From contig NC_134455.1 of NCBI RefSeq assembly GCF_047948215.1, positions 153,618,575-153,682,574 on the forward strand: a DNA stretch of 64,000 nucleotides, in the 5' to 3' direction. The notes under the pieces were generated by a model, which was not told the origin of the DNA, ran no database searches, and worked only from the letters and a program-made list of their open reading frames with translations. A program made the position numbers and the translations under genes. This stretch comes from Lycorma delicatula. Lineage: Eukaryota > Arthropoda > Insecta > Hemiptera > Fulgoridae. Positions within the stretch are counted from its first letter, which is position 1; every line of letters starts with the position of its first letter. Of the stretch, positions 1-11,225 are shown piece by piece.

Positions 1-305
1 AGAACCCACTTTGATGAATCTAAAATCAAAGCATTTTTTTTCTCAAAATTTCATTTAAGGACATGGTATAGAATGCAATTTTGTTTTACATTCAAAATCT
101 CCTTACAACAGAAATTATGACTGGATCATTCGAATATTCAATGTGCTCGAGAGTTGCTTTTTTATAGAACTTTCTTGATGAAAGATGTTTTTTTTGTTGC
201 TATTGTTATTATTTTTAAGATCACACGTTCGATATGAAGCGCAATAAAATTCTCTTAGTATCAGTAATTATATAAAACAGATTAGAATTTTAAAAAAAGT
301 GTGCG

Positions 306-309
<4 letters not shown>

Positions 310-357
<48 letters not shown>

Positions 358-386
358 AGTTCGCGCGCGCGCGCACACACACACGC
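310..386. repeat. (TA)n followed by (CG)n and (CA)n microsatellite
   Basis: About 42 bases of alternating TA (310-352), a ten-base spacer, then alternating CG and CA from about 362 to 386. Compound alternating purine-pyrimidine tracts such as this can form cruciform or Z-DNA in vitro; no function is implied here. Confidence 0.95.
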
Positions 387-2854
387 GATAATTACGGGTT
401 TAATGCTAATCGAACTAATTTTATTTACACTGAAATAAACTAAATATGTTTACTTACTCATCACCTAACAATAATAACAACAGATTTCATTTTAAAATTA
501 AGCAATAACAAGTGAATTGCACCACACAACAAAGAAGGAAAAATATTATAAAAGTAACAATATTCATTAAAATAACTCACTAATATTACCTTTGATCTTA
601 AATACTTTAAAAGCTTCTAAAACTTTGTAATGGGCAATAAAACGAAGTTTTCCATGAGGTTTCTACAGTTCCACTGAGTTTGTACACTTTTGGAATCTAA
701 AGTAACTTGTATAAAGTAACGTACCATCACATTTTCCACAGAATTAACAGCGAGTAAAATTTATTACGTTTAAATATCCTCGCATTTAGTAATAAGTTAA
801 CATATAAATTAAATGAGTTTAAAATTTAAAATAAAGAATTAATAAATAATCTAATAGCTCTAGTAGCTTAATAAATAAGCTACCAAGCTGCACATTCATT
901 TACAATGTTTCGTAATGAAACAATAAATTAAAAGAAAATTCACTTTAAATAACTGAATCAAAACTAAAGCGATGTATCAGTGAATTACTTATGTAGTAGA
1001 ATTAAAATTCAACCATATCAATAAATTTAAAATATGTGTGACAGCAAAGTTGTAATACTTTCTTGGCATTGGTTATTTATTCTTCTATTGTGGAAAAAAT
1101 TATACGTGAAAAAAGTTATATAAGATTTCTTCTAAAGTTTATTATTTAAAATGTTTATAGTATTAAAAGTTTAAATAAACCCAAAAAAGTCTTGAAAAAT
1201 TTAAAAAAAAATCTATATTTTTAAACTTTCATCGCCTGCTCCCTAATATTATCCCTAAAGTATTGTTTTGTTGCTTGGACCACGGAAGACATTAATATGA
1301 AATTCGGTTAAAAAATATACAATAAGAAGGTAGTTTTTTCGATTTTTGAGGAAAGGTAGAATGTTAGGCAAATTTTTTTTAAAAATGGTAAGATAGCATG
1401 CACGCATGTGCTAGCTTAATATGGAGTTATGTTTAGAAAATTAAAAAAAAATTAACCCCCAACTCTCACCCTGGAGATATTAACCCTAAAGGTTTAACAA
1501 GAAATTTCCCATATACACGATTCTCTGTACATCGATCTAAACACTCAAAAGTTATAAAGTTTCCAACACGCCAACACACATATATAATACGTACATACGA
1601 ACGTTATCCCCCACACTATTTTTTTTGTTTTTTGAAGTCTTTGGATCATGAATCGTTGAGAAATAAAAAAAAAACATATCCATTTTTTAACTGATTACCA
1701 TAATTTCCTACAGCTATTTGGCAAGTGTAATAAAAAAAAGGATAGAAATGAATCCAACACTTGCAATGAAAACTTTTAAGTAACGAATTCAAAAGCAATT
1801 ACTCAACAGTAAAAACTTTTTAAAAAGTTAGAAAAAAATGATTACTATACTTTTTATTACATTATGGTTCTTACAAAGAAAAAAATTATAAAATATATAT
1901 ATATTTAATATTAAAAGATAAACCACAAAACCACAACAATTATTTGTTTTATATATACATAAAATAAATAATGTGTACTCTTATTATAACTGAAAACTAA
2001 TTCATAGAAACAATAATTAATTATTAAAACTGGAAAAAATAAAATAAAATATGTGCGTCATTACTTTTTAAGAATTTTTTAATAAAATTTTCTTCTGGAA
2101 GAAAACTATTCAAAAACTAAACTAATGAACTGTTTTTGCCCATTTTTCTATCTTTTTCCTTACTTACACAGAAATAATTAATTTACAGCGGGATATCCTT
2201 TCTATCTTCATCCATGTGTAGGAATGTCCGCAGAAAATAATTTAATTGAACGGTTATCTACTCAATTTTTGAGTAGATGGGTTATCTACCCGATGTTGTT
2301 TAATGTTGGTGTTCATAGGTGACTGTAGCCGTAGACAAAAAAAGATTAAATGGAAGAAATCCATGTACGCCTTTTCTCTGATTGTCGTAAAATAAAAACA
2401 CAGTAGAAGGTCCGGATTTCTCACTAAAATCTAAGTTCCGATTGGAGATTTTCATGTAGACCTGCTTAACATAGAACTGTAAAGCTGTTTATTACCGAGA
2501 ATTTTTAATAGGAGGGTTAATTTTTTAAAACCTATCACAATCAAAGCGAAATTTGATTATTTGTACCAAATGTACAGTACTCAATATTAATATGTTATGT
2601 TTTTTATATAATGTTTATAGAGTACTCACTGTATAAACATTATATAAAACAACAAATTGAAAGAAATTTTAAATAAATTTTGGAAAATTTTAGTAAAAAA
2701 TTTAATTTTAAATGTAATTTTTAGTAGATGGTTTTAAATTTTTGACTGAAAAAATGTATGTTCTGTGTATGTTTACAATTTCTAACATTTTTATTCAATA
2801 ACCAAAGTTACAAAAATTAACCAAGGTTTAAAGGTGTTGAATAGTAGTTATATG

Positions 2855-2945
2855 TGTAAATATAAATGAAGATAAATCAGATAACATTACTGAGAATGGG
2901 TTTATGCCCGAAAGCGCTCTAACGTAAGGAAATAAAGTAAAAAAA
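2855..2945 (+). repeat. Penelope-like element 3' end with degenerate hammerhead-like core
   Basis: The sequence has CTGA (2890-2893), a short GGG/CCC stem (2898-2900 with 2907-2909), then GAAA (2910-2913) and an A-rich end. Known Penelope-like elements carry hammerhead ribozyme motifs of the form CUGANGA, stem II, GAAA. Here the core reads CTGAGAA, so a conserved G is changed and activity is unlikely. No Penelope coding sequence was seen immediately upstream, so this would be a 5'-truncated copy. Confidence 0.4.
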
Positions 2946-3109
2946 AGGTAAGAATGTTTCTTTAATTATGTACTTGGCGGAATGGCTAAAAAAATTTCAA
3001 TACACATATATAAATTAAATTTAACGTACAGAGGAATTATGGACTATAAAAAGATTAATTTAAATAAATTATATATACTGTTACCACATATATGTCTAAT
3101 TTAATATCG

Positions 3110-3642
3110 GCGGCTGAACACAGTATAACAACTCAAATGCAAACTGGTGCACAGTATACGGACGCGCTGATATAATCATCACTACCGCCGAGCAGTTCTC
3201 CCACCATAGCGGCGCTGCAGCCCCACCACTTTCAGGCTCCAATAAAAGAGCGTGTACGAGAGTGAATTTTCAATTCATCGATGACCACCACCTGGAGAAG
3301 TCCAAGAAGAAGAAGAAGGTGGAAGAGGACAAGAAGTTCCCTGGCCTGCTCAACGTGAGATATCCAGGCGGATGCCAACATCCTCGCCGGAGCAGCAGGC
3401 CTGGCCGGCCCGCCGAGGGAGTCGCTGGATGCGGACGCATTTACCTCAGCCTCGCCGGCGAAGGACGACCGACGCCAACCCGACAGTGCGGGGCTCGGGG
3501 GGCCACCACTGCCAGGCTGTGGTGGAGACCCAACTGCCGCTAAGGGAAAGCCCGGTCGGACTTCAATGGACGTGCCGCAACTCCACGACTTCGCCGGAGA
3601 TCAGCTTCCGGACCCAACAGATATTCTCAGAGCTAATTCAAA
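3110..3642 (+). pseudogene. GC-rich island with broken lysine/proline-rich reading frame, unknown
   Basis: This segment is far richer in G+C than its surroundings and has few stop codons, so it looks like old coding sequence. One frame (from about 3205) reads through a lysine-rich run (SKKKKKVEEDKK) and LLNVRYPGG; near 3365 the better frame shifts and continues DANILAGAAGLAGPP, then a glycine/proline-rich stretch to MDVPQLHDFAGD (3566 on). A single frameshift near 3365 would join the two. I do not recognise the protein. It could be the first ORF of a non-LTR element or a processed copy of a host gene. It leads directly into the duplicated hairpins at 3643-3770. Confidence 0.4.
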
Positions 3643-3770
3643 AAACGGCCCTTTTCAGAGCCACCACAAGGTTATGAATTACGAACCGTCGAAGCCATTC
3701 GACGACAACAGCCCTTCTCAGGGCTACCATAAGATTAGTAAGTGCCACGTGCCGTCAAAGCCATTGACGC
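3643..3770 (+). repeat. 63-bp tandem duplication, each unit with two hairpins
   Basis: Two units start 63 bp apart. Each begins with a six-bp stem and four-base loop resembling the histone mRNA 3' stem-loop: GGCCCTTTTCAGAGCC (3647-3662, one mismatch) and AGCCCTTCTCAGGGCT (3710-3725, perfect). Each ends with a second perfect hairpin: CGTCGAA-GCCA-TTCGACG (3687-3704) and CGTCAA-AGCCA-TTGACG (3753-3769). Bases that differ between units are mostly changed on both sides of the stems. The period is a multiple of three and one frame reads through both units, so a coding repeat is also possible. A (TA)n tract follows at once. Confidence 0.7.
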
Positions 3771-3773
3771 TTG

Positions 3774-3774
<1 letters not shown>

Positions 3775-3809
<35 letters not shown>
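3775..3809. repeat. (TA)n microsatellite
   Basis: Uninterrupted TA dinucleotides directly 3' of the hairpin duplication. It may be the tail of whatever element the GC-rich island belongs to, since some retroelements end in simple repeats; this is inference. Confidence 0.95.
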
Positions 3810-3811
<2 letters not shown>

Positions 3812-4371
3812 CAGTATTTCAATATTAAGACGTGGGGATTGATTTTTTTGAAAAAAAAAATGGTTTTTCGATTATTTATATGTGTATGTAGGAGATTTGT
3901 TTTAATAATTTCTGTAAAATATGTCTGAAGAAAATAGAAATTGCTTATTTTTATTAAAACAATTATATGATCAATGTCTCATTTACAGAAATATTTGAAC
4001 TAAATTTAAAGAGAATCGTTTGGCCAATTCTGAAATATAAGGCCAAAAGGAGAGCGACATGTACGTGCACACATACATATATATGTTTTGGTCTAAACAA
4101 GTTGGACCCTAAAACGTAAAAAAAACCGAAACCCCGTTTTTTATATGATCACCACACTTTTCAATCTAATAGTTATACTAACTATATTTTCCGGCAAAGT
4201 AAAAATCTAAATGAATATTTTTATGCATTTTAAAATATAACCTACCTTTTTTTCTTGCGACATCCACATTAGACACAATTTTTTTTTCAGATTTAAAATT
4301 GCATTAAAAATAAGTACTGTTTAACCGTCATCATTACGTATAAAATGAAAAGTATTATTAGAATTAATAAT
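3810..4371. other. AT-rich noncoding DNA
   Basis: No gene. Around 4085-4185 the minus strand shows weak similarity to the repeat-like stretch near 46050, which suggests a shared old transposon, but I could not delimit it. Confidence 0.5.
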
Positions 4372-4373
4372 TA

Positions 4374-5540
4374 CGAGGGTAAGTCAATTATTATCCGCAA
4401 TGTAGGTATAAATTTTATTGCAAACAAATAGGAAATTTTCATGTACATCATTTTTCAACATAGTCCTCTTGCATTTCAACGCACTTGGTCCATCCTTACA
4501 CAAGCTTCCTAATGCCCTCATAAAAGAAGGTTTCGGTTGAGCTGCGAGCCAGGAATGCACCGCTTCTTTCACTGTTTCATCCGAGGTAATTCGACGGCCA
4601 CTTAATGCCTCTTTGAGTGGACCAAACAAGTTGTAGTCAGAAGGAGCAAGATCAGGACTATACGGAGGACGAGCCAGTACTTCAAAGTTGAGTTTCTGGA
4701 GCGTTTCAGCAGTGTGTGCAGCAGTATGTGGACGGGCATTGTCGTGCAACAACACAACACCTTTTGACAGCAGTCATCGGCGTTTGCTTCGAATTGCAGG
4801 CTTTAGCTTGGCAGTAAGCATCTCACTGTAACGCCCACTTTTTATTGTCGTGCCCATTTCCTCATAATGTTGCAGTACTGGGCCTTGTGAGTTCCAAAAA
4901 ACCGTAAGCATCAGTTTTCCTACGGACGGTTGGGTCTTGAACGGATTTTTGCAGGGCGAATTTGGATGTTTCCATTCCATACTCTGCCGTTTACTCTCCG
5001 GCTCGTAATGATGGATGTTTTGTTAACCAGTGATGAAACCCAAGTCTATTGTGGATGATTTCGTAGGCAGAAACGTGACTAATTTGCAGACGATGTGCCA
5101 CTTCATCAATATTTACTCGTCTGTCTAAGAAATCCATGTCACGTACACGATCAATGTTTTCCTCATTTGTGGTGGTAAACGGTCGTCCGGCTCCTTCGTC
5201 GTGCGGCCATTTTTGAATTTTTCAATCCATTCGTAGACACTTCATTGCGGCAACCCACTGTTCCCGTACTGTACCGAAAGTCTTCGATGAATTTCGGCCC
5301 CTGATACACCTTCCGACCACAAAAAACGGATCACTGAACGTTGCTCTTTTTTGGTGCAAACAGAAAGCGGAGCAGCCATGGCTAACGGCAGGGGAGCGAT
5401 AATGGAACTGACCAGCAACATCAAACCTGCACAGATATAACAACAATTAAACCACGCATGCGTCATCTACACAACACGACAGTACTACCAGCATAAACAA
5501 AAATATAACTAAACTGTGGATAATAATTGACTTACCCTCG
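4374..5540 (-). mobile_element. mariner element (DD34D), TIRs intact, internally deleted
   Basis: The ends are inverted repeats of about 32 bp with three mismatches, starting CGAGGGTAAGTCAATTATTA inward from each side. TA dinucleotides flank both ends (4372-4373 and 5541-5542), the target duplication expected of Tc1/mariner insertion. The 1167-bp length is shorter than a typical full mariner of about 1.3 kb, in line with the internal deletion seen in its transposase. The well-preserved termini mean the copy could have been moved by a transposase supplied from elsewhere. Confidence 0.95.
4384..5371 (-). pseudogene. mariner transposase pseudogene
   Basis: Read on the minus strand from an ATG near 5380, the N-terminal helix-turn-helix part is recognisable (MAAPLSVCTKKEQRSVIRFL). 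It is stopped by TGA near 5245 after SGLPQ. The same frame resumes as SVYEWIEKFKNGRTTKE, then shifts to NIDRVRD...IDEVAHRLQISH. Near 5030 a deletion joins LGFH almost directly to IHHYEPESKRQSMEW, removing the segment that normally carries the first catalytic Asp. The C-terminal half (about 4980-4384) keeps HDNARPH and SPDLAPSDY, spaced 34 residues apart as in DD34D mariners, with one more in-frame TGA after KRR near 4770. Nonfunctional. Family assignment is firm from motifs and TIRs. Confidence 0.93.
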
Positions 5541-5542
5541 TA

Positions 5543-5901
5543 TAGTAACCTATCGACTATTTGTCCATCAATGAAATTATTAAAATCTGTTTAAATTAAC
5601 AATAAGTTTATTTAGGATGTTATCAATACTAAGTTAATTTACATGATTTCAACAAATTTATTTGTAGAAATTTACCGTCATTATTATTATTACCATTGTT
5701 AATTAAATAAAAATACGTAACTCGTTACTGAAATGTAATCAAAATAAAATAAATGAAATGGATTTTTCCCCAAGTACAATTTATTTTTTCCTTTGCTATT
5801 TGTATTGTATTCTGAGTTTTACTCATGTTGAATAAATTTGGATTGTTAAAACCAAATATAAAATAATAAGTCACTTGTCTATGTTTGTTATTAATTGTTC
5901 C

Positions 5902-5955
<54 letters not shown>

Positions 5956-6533
5956 GAGTATATGTATTAATTATTTACACTGCTCTTTCAATTTGACTGA
6001 GTATAGGCCTGCTACAAACATAAAACTCTTGTGGAAACTCGTCCGTGTGTAAAAGTTAAGAATTATTTTATCTTTTTAAAAGTAAGCCGTAGTGTTTCTT
6101 TGTAACTTGGGCGATTTCTGAAAATCAAAATTTAAAAATGAATTGACTTTTTTACTGCATTCTTTTGTGGGTTTCATTTTCCTCAACAATGAGATCACCA
6201 ATCTACTGATCTAACAAAAAAAAAAATTTTTAATTCAGTTAGGATGTTTTTTTTTTTTTTTTTAATTAACTACTTAAAAATAACTGTTATGAATAAAGAA
6301 AAAATAACTCATTGTAATTATTAACAAAAACTGAATACACAGATGTGAATATTAGTAGAGAAAATCCAAAAAATAAATAAAATTAAAAACAGAAACATAC
6401 ATATAGTTTAAAGATTACATTATATAATAAATAAATAATAGTAATAGATAAAAGAGGAGAAAATTTAACCCATCTGGAAGTTTCAACTACTTCTTTTTCC
6501 GGTAGTAACAGAACGTATCTCTGGATTTTATTT
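5543..6533. other. AT-rich noncoding DNA
   Basis: Nothing gene-like; contains a long (TA)n array at 5909-5954 and poly-T runs near 6240. Confidence 0.7.
5909..5954. repeat. (TA)n microsatellite
   Basis: About 23 TA dinucleotides in a row. Confidence 0.95.
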
Positions 6534-7194
6534 TTACTTTCTTGTACGAAGAATTGTGATCGCGAAAAATTTCGGTTTTCAGATTTCAACAGAAACATCA
6601 ATTTTGACCATCCCTGAATCCATTTCGACTAGTTTCGGCGTGACGTCTGTACGTATGTATATATCTCGCATAACTTCAAAACGATTAGCCGTAGGATGTT
6701 GAAATTTTGGGTTTAGGACTGTTGTAACATCTAGTTGTGAAATTCCCCTTTTTATTGCAATCGACTGGACCAAAACTGTCCAAAAAAAGCCCAAAATCCA
6801 AATAATTTGGATTTTGCACTTTTTCTTAACTGCAGTAATAAGCCCTCGCTGAGAAGTTTTCAACAATATATCATAAGTGGCACTTTTTTTCATTGGTTCC
6901 AGAGTTATAGTCAAAAAAACCTTTAATTAATGAAATATTTGGATCTTACAAGGGGAAGGCACATTACTTCGAATTCAACTCCTTTTTTTTAACTTTTTTT
7001 TTAATTTAAATATATTGATTTATTAATAATTAATAATAAAATAATTAATAACAACAATAAAAAAAATATATATGAAAAAATATCAGAAGTTATTAATGAA
7101 ATAAAATTTTATGTACTTTTCATTTAAAAAAAAATGTGTATATGTAATTTAATAGGCGTAAAAGGAACTCATGTGGTGTCCACATCAGATTTTT
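6534..7194. repeat. Dispersed repeat family A, copy 1
   Basis: Closely matches 60829-61488 in the same orientation. Shared landmarks in order: CTTGTACGAAG, AATTTCGGTTTTCAG, GACCATCCCTGAATC, TTCAAAACGATTAGCCGTAG, TGTTGTAACATCTAG, GGATTTTGCACTTTTTCTTA, TATCAGAAGTTATTAATGAA and GTGTCCACATCA. No terminal inverted repeat, no clear coding potential. The open frame on the minus strand here (6579-6914) is not kept in copy 2 and is probably chance. Likely a non-autonomous transposon or a fragment of a larger one. Confidence 0.85.
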
Positions 7195-9837
7195 TAAATA
7201 ACGTAAGCTACGTTGGTAGTGTAAATACTGTTGGAAGTAGATTTAAGAACCTAACCTCGAGAAAAAATTCAGATTAAAAAAAATTGTTCGGCTTTGACAT
7301 ACTTGCGGCTATATGCATAAATCCTTGTATTGTAATAAATTCCGTTATAATCAACAATTACCCCTCGATTGCGATTTGCTTTCCACTCATTTAAATAAAT
7401 TAGAATAATGCATCTATCTGGTCGTGGCCAGTCATTTCATGAAGAATAGATTTGTACATATTAATAAAGAATAAGTATGTACATACAGTAATAAATTATT
7501 TCTTCAATCATTTAAACTCGTGCTTCCGCTACAATTGCGTTTTTTAATGAAATTATAATTTTTTAAATTACAAATAAAAAATAACTGCAAATGGAATTAT
7601 AATTTTAAAGATTTTAGAACTACAACCTTCAAGTACTGAATTTTAGCACCCAATAATTTCAATGTATAAGAAATTTTAAGATCTCATTTTATGAAGGAAT
7701 GAATAAAATGAATAGACTGATTAATGAAATTTTCTCCAAGCTGAATAATAAATAGAATAAACAGGCACAAGCAATTTCTTATTACTTGGTTGTTTAGGAA
7801 ACTGATAAATAATCAATGACTATCATCAATTTAACCTCTTTACTCAACTCCTTTTAGGGTTGGTTAAAAAAGCGAAGGCCTAGGATGTAAGCGAAAACCA
7901 AATTTAAACTAAAATGTTTAAATCCTAAATTTTTAAATTCGGAATATAATATCCCGAATGAATTAACGAGTAAATGAATAATAAGTACTTATATAACAGT
8001 ACAGGATTAAAAATTAAAACTGTTATATTAAAAAATAATAATAATAATGGGGTACACACCGATCCTATTTACACAGATAAGAAGACAAGACATAAGAAGA
8101 CAAATCTGACCAATTTATTTTTTTATGAATCGTAAACGATTGTAGATCTGATGTTTCCTGTTTTGAAATCTTCATAATTATTATAAAACACTGTTTCATA
8201 AAATGAAGTAACGGTAATATGTATATTAATATAGGTTAAGATCAAAAAGTAGAAATAAAATACTGCCAACAATTTAGAAACTTTTTTCGGTAAAAGTTCC
8301 GCAGCCCTTTTAAAAAAATATAAATAAATTTCTTGCATGATTTAAAAGGGTAGGGTTATTTATTTATTTTGATTTATTATTTTAAATTACGTGTAAAAAT
8401 TAAGCTCGTAGAAAAACTTTCTTAAAAGAAAATTTACGTTGAAATTAACACGTGTATACTTTTTCTCTTTTGGAGACTTTTAGTTACATTTTTTGTTTTG
8501 TTTTAGAGAGATAAATCGTATCACAACGATATTAAAAACTTGAAAACGTAACTCTAGTCTAGAGGAAAAGTAAAAGTTTATAATAAGTATTGATTAAAAA
8601 AATAATAATAATAAAACTTTATAAATAAAATTAGAAGTTCAAAAAGTTTTCCTTAAAACAGGCTATATTAATGAAGGTTGAAAGTGAAGCTAAAACTTCT
8701 TTATGAACGAATAAACTTTTTACTAATTAATGTCATTAAAATACAAACATTTAATGGATTAAATTATATCACTTTTAATTATAATTTATTTTTTTATAGT
8801 TACCTCTTAAAAAAATATCTAATCGTATAAATTAAAATTATGAACTTATCAGACGCATATCAGCAAACTATTTAAAAATTCCTTTTATAAAATCTAAAAT
8901 AATAATAATTAATACTTAAATAAATTTAAATTAAATAAAATCTAACGTAAAAATATTTTTTATTTTCATTTTTATGTATATCATAACTGTAGTATACATA
9001 TAAAACCTATCTGTGAAAACTGTAAACAGAATGATGGATTAAAAAAATATAACATACCTATAGCTGGAAGTGGATGTAAACGAATGAAAATGGTTATATC
9101 AGTTTTCTATATCCGCACAATTTTAAGAGATTTGTCACGGATGATTGTATAAATTGTTCATTGTAATTCGAAATTCAATCAATATACTCGTAAACTCTCG
9201 CAGTTTTTGAAAATTTTTTTTAACGCTAAAAGGGTATTGTTTTTATATACGATTTCATTTATTTAAACTGCAAAAGAATTCAATAACTGCTTTACTGAAA
9301 CAATAGGTAATTATATGATAATTACGTAACAACTGAACACTTAAAATTAAAAGTATTATTTAGTTTTAAGTATTGCTCATAAATTTACCTATATATATAT
9401 ATATAACATTATCTACTTTTCAAATGGTAATTATTAGTAAATAAATAATAATAATAATTAGAAAAAAACAACACCTTTTTTTTACATAACGATAAAGTTA
9501 AATTATGATCTACTTAAAACAGTTAATGATTATTTTAAGTAAGCCCGGCAACTAAATTCATAGAAATGTACTGTATAATACATTTTATAATATACAAATG
9601 TACAAAAACATTGGATGATAAATTCAAAAGGGTAGTAATTCAAAATTGCTCCAGATCTGAAGAAACATCCTGTAAAGATACTGAGTTGGTTACAGAAAAG
9701 TTTTAAGCGTTAAATATGCAGAGTCAAAGGTTGATGACATTCAAATAGTTCACGAAGATACCTCCGTGCATCAGAGTATCTACATTTAAACAGAACGCAA
9801 GATTGACAAAGATGGAATCAAATGAACAAAGCAGTCT
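7195..9837. other. AT-rich noncoding DNA
   Basis: I see no gene, no named repeat and no structured element beyond short TA and AAT runs (for example near 9391). It could be intron or intergenic. Confidence 0.6.
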
Positions 9838-10021
9838 TTCTTTATTTTCTGTTTAGCCTCCGGAACCACCGTAAGATATTACTTCAGAGGATGATATGTA
9901 TGAACGTATTCAAATATGCATAAAAGTAACTGCCTTTACTAGGATTTCAACCTTAGAAGTTTCGACCAACATCAGCTGATTGAGATGACGAGTTCACCAG
10001 TAGACCAACCCGGTGGGTTAA
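9838..10021 (-). mobile_element. tRNA-derived SINE, copy with internal deletion
   Basis: On the minus strand the 5' head starts with ACCCACCGGGTTGG and has an A-box TGGTCTACTGG (plus coordinates 9997-10007) that fits TRGYNNANNGG exactly. A B-box GGTTGAAATCC (9942-9952) has two changes from consensus. The 3' end (GAGGCTAAACAG on the minus strand, plus side near 9850) matches the copies at 23185 and 63713. Compared with those, the middle is missing: the head joins almost directly to the ATACATATCATCC tail segment near 9900. These boxes are the RNA polymerase III internal promoter of tRNA-like SINEs. Confidence 0.85.
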
Positions 10022-10202
10022 CAAAGTAGTCTACTTGTCATCTTTAATACAAACTTAATTAAATAGTGAAAAAAAACTCTCAGAAGGATAAAAATTACTA
10101 ATACACAAAATAATCTGGTAAACCCAGTTGAGACTCTGGACACACGACATGCAAATAAACCACCTTGTCAACAGTGAAATACGTACAAAGTTAGACTATT
10201 CC
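10022..10202. other. Short AT-rich spacer
   Basis: Nothing recognised between the SINE and the Penelope-like fragment. Confidence 0.5.
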
Positions 10203-10560
10203 CGATGGACTTATTTTATCAATTACGTAACTTACGTAGCTTTAATTTGTCCTTTATGTGCATGTTATTTTTTATTCTGGTGTATAATTTATTTATTAAT
10301 TTAGTATCATATCCATTATTTAAAGCTATATGTTTAATATTATTTATTTCGTTATTTAATTTTATATTATTGTATTTTCAGTATTTTAATGCTCTATAAA
10401 CTAATGAATTAAAGGTTGCCATTTTTTGACTCCAAGGATGAAAAAATTTGAAATCTATTATAGTATCCTGTTTGGTTGGCTTTCTAAATATGTCCATATC
10501 GATTTTATTAGTGACTAAATTAATAAATCTAACGAATAACAATATAATAAACGAATACAC
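10203..10560 (-). pseudogene. Penelope-like element reverse transcriptase fragment (C-terminal)
   Basis: The minus-strand frame from 10560 reads NKIDMDIFRKPTKQDTIIDF, then FFHPWSQKMATFNSLVYRAL, the region after the catalytic core in Penelope-like RTs (pattern IYRKPT.TD...HP...K......RAL). After a stop at RALKY it continues in frame with KYNNIKLNNEINNIKHIAL, NNGYDTKLINKLYTR and a basic stretch, as in the RT to endonuclease linker. The catalytic YADD part is not present. The fragment runs opposite to the GIY-YIG fragment at 10717, so the two are head to head. Nonfunctional relic. Confidence 0.75.
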
Positions 10561-10716
10561 TAAAATTTAACACAATATAAATTATAATAAATTTAATAAA
10601 ATATTTAAAACTTTTGAATTGAAAACAACGCATACAAAAAATAATAAAATACATAAATAATAAACATCCTTCTATAACAATAAATCGTGATAATAATTAA
10701 AATTTAGAAAAAAGAA

Positions 10717-11035
10717 GGAGCGGATAGTCTTAACTGTGAAAACTGCGACTTCAAATATATTGGAATGACAAATCGTTCATTCTCCATAATAATTAAAGAA
10801 AATATTAATGGTATAATTAAAAATAATAAAGAAAAATCTAATTTCCCTAAACACGTTTTAGAAACTGGACATAATTATAACTTTAACGAATATATTAAAA
10901 TATTAGAATATACTAATAATTATCATAAAACCAGCATATTAGAAAAATTTCATATACATTTATATAATAGTAAATTGATGAACGAATAAGTCAAATTAGA
11001 TAATGATATCCTGTATAAAGAAATTATTAATTAAC
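10717..11035 (+). pseudogene. Penelope-like element GIY-YIG endonuclease fragment
   Basis: The frame reads SLNCENCDFKYIGMTNRSF, where CxxC precedes the YIG half of the GIY-YIG nuclease with its T-x-RSF. It continues with SNFPKHVLETGHNY (the conserved His region) and ILEYTNNYHKTSILEKFHIH, the family's Glu-containing helix, then KLMNE. A TAA at 10987 replaces an expected codon, and the frame continues VKLDNDILYKEIIN to a stop at 11034. In Penelope-like elements this domain nicks DNA to prime reverse transcription. The Arg and EH of the usual R..EH motif are altered (IIIKEN), so it is probably dead. Confidence 0.8.
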
Positions 11036-11225
11036 AGGTTGGTACTATTTCATTTATATTTCATAATAGTCGTAAACATCTTACGGACATGACGTTACAG
11101 TCTTATTGAAGTATAAATTATTTTATTACTTGACGATCGACTATAAGAACATAACGATTTTAACTTAAATTTAATTACAATTATACATAACGAATTTATA
11201 CACGTGAATATTAAATTAACAAATT

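Larger units (their letters stand above)
1..3109. other. AT-rich noncoding DNA
   Basis: No convincing coding region on either strand. It contains a (TA)n array near 310 followed by a (CG)n/(CA)n run, and a Penelope-like 3' end motif near 2890 (listed separately). A stretch at roughly 1220-1640 has less biased composition and reads like an old dispersed repeat, but I cannot name it and see no second copy in the window. Confidence 0.6.

Noticed and set aside
3643..3730. A true histone gene upstream of the histone-like stem-loops
   Set aside because: No histone fold sequence is present in any frame of 3110-3640; only the hairpins resemble histone 3' ends.
6579..6914. 111-codon minus-strand open frame inside repeat family A
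   Set aside because: The frame is not preserved in the second copy at 60829-61488 and has no recognisable domain.
10205..10399. Plus-strand hydrophobic 64-codon open frame
   Set aside because: It is the antisense of the Penelope-like RT fragment; AT-rich codons give false membrane-like segments.
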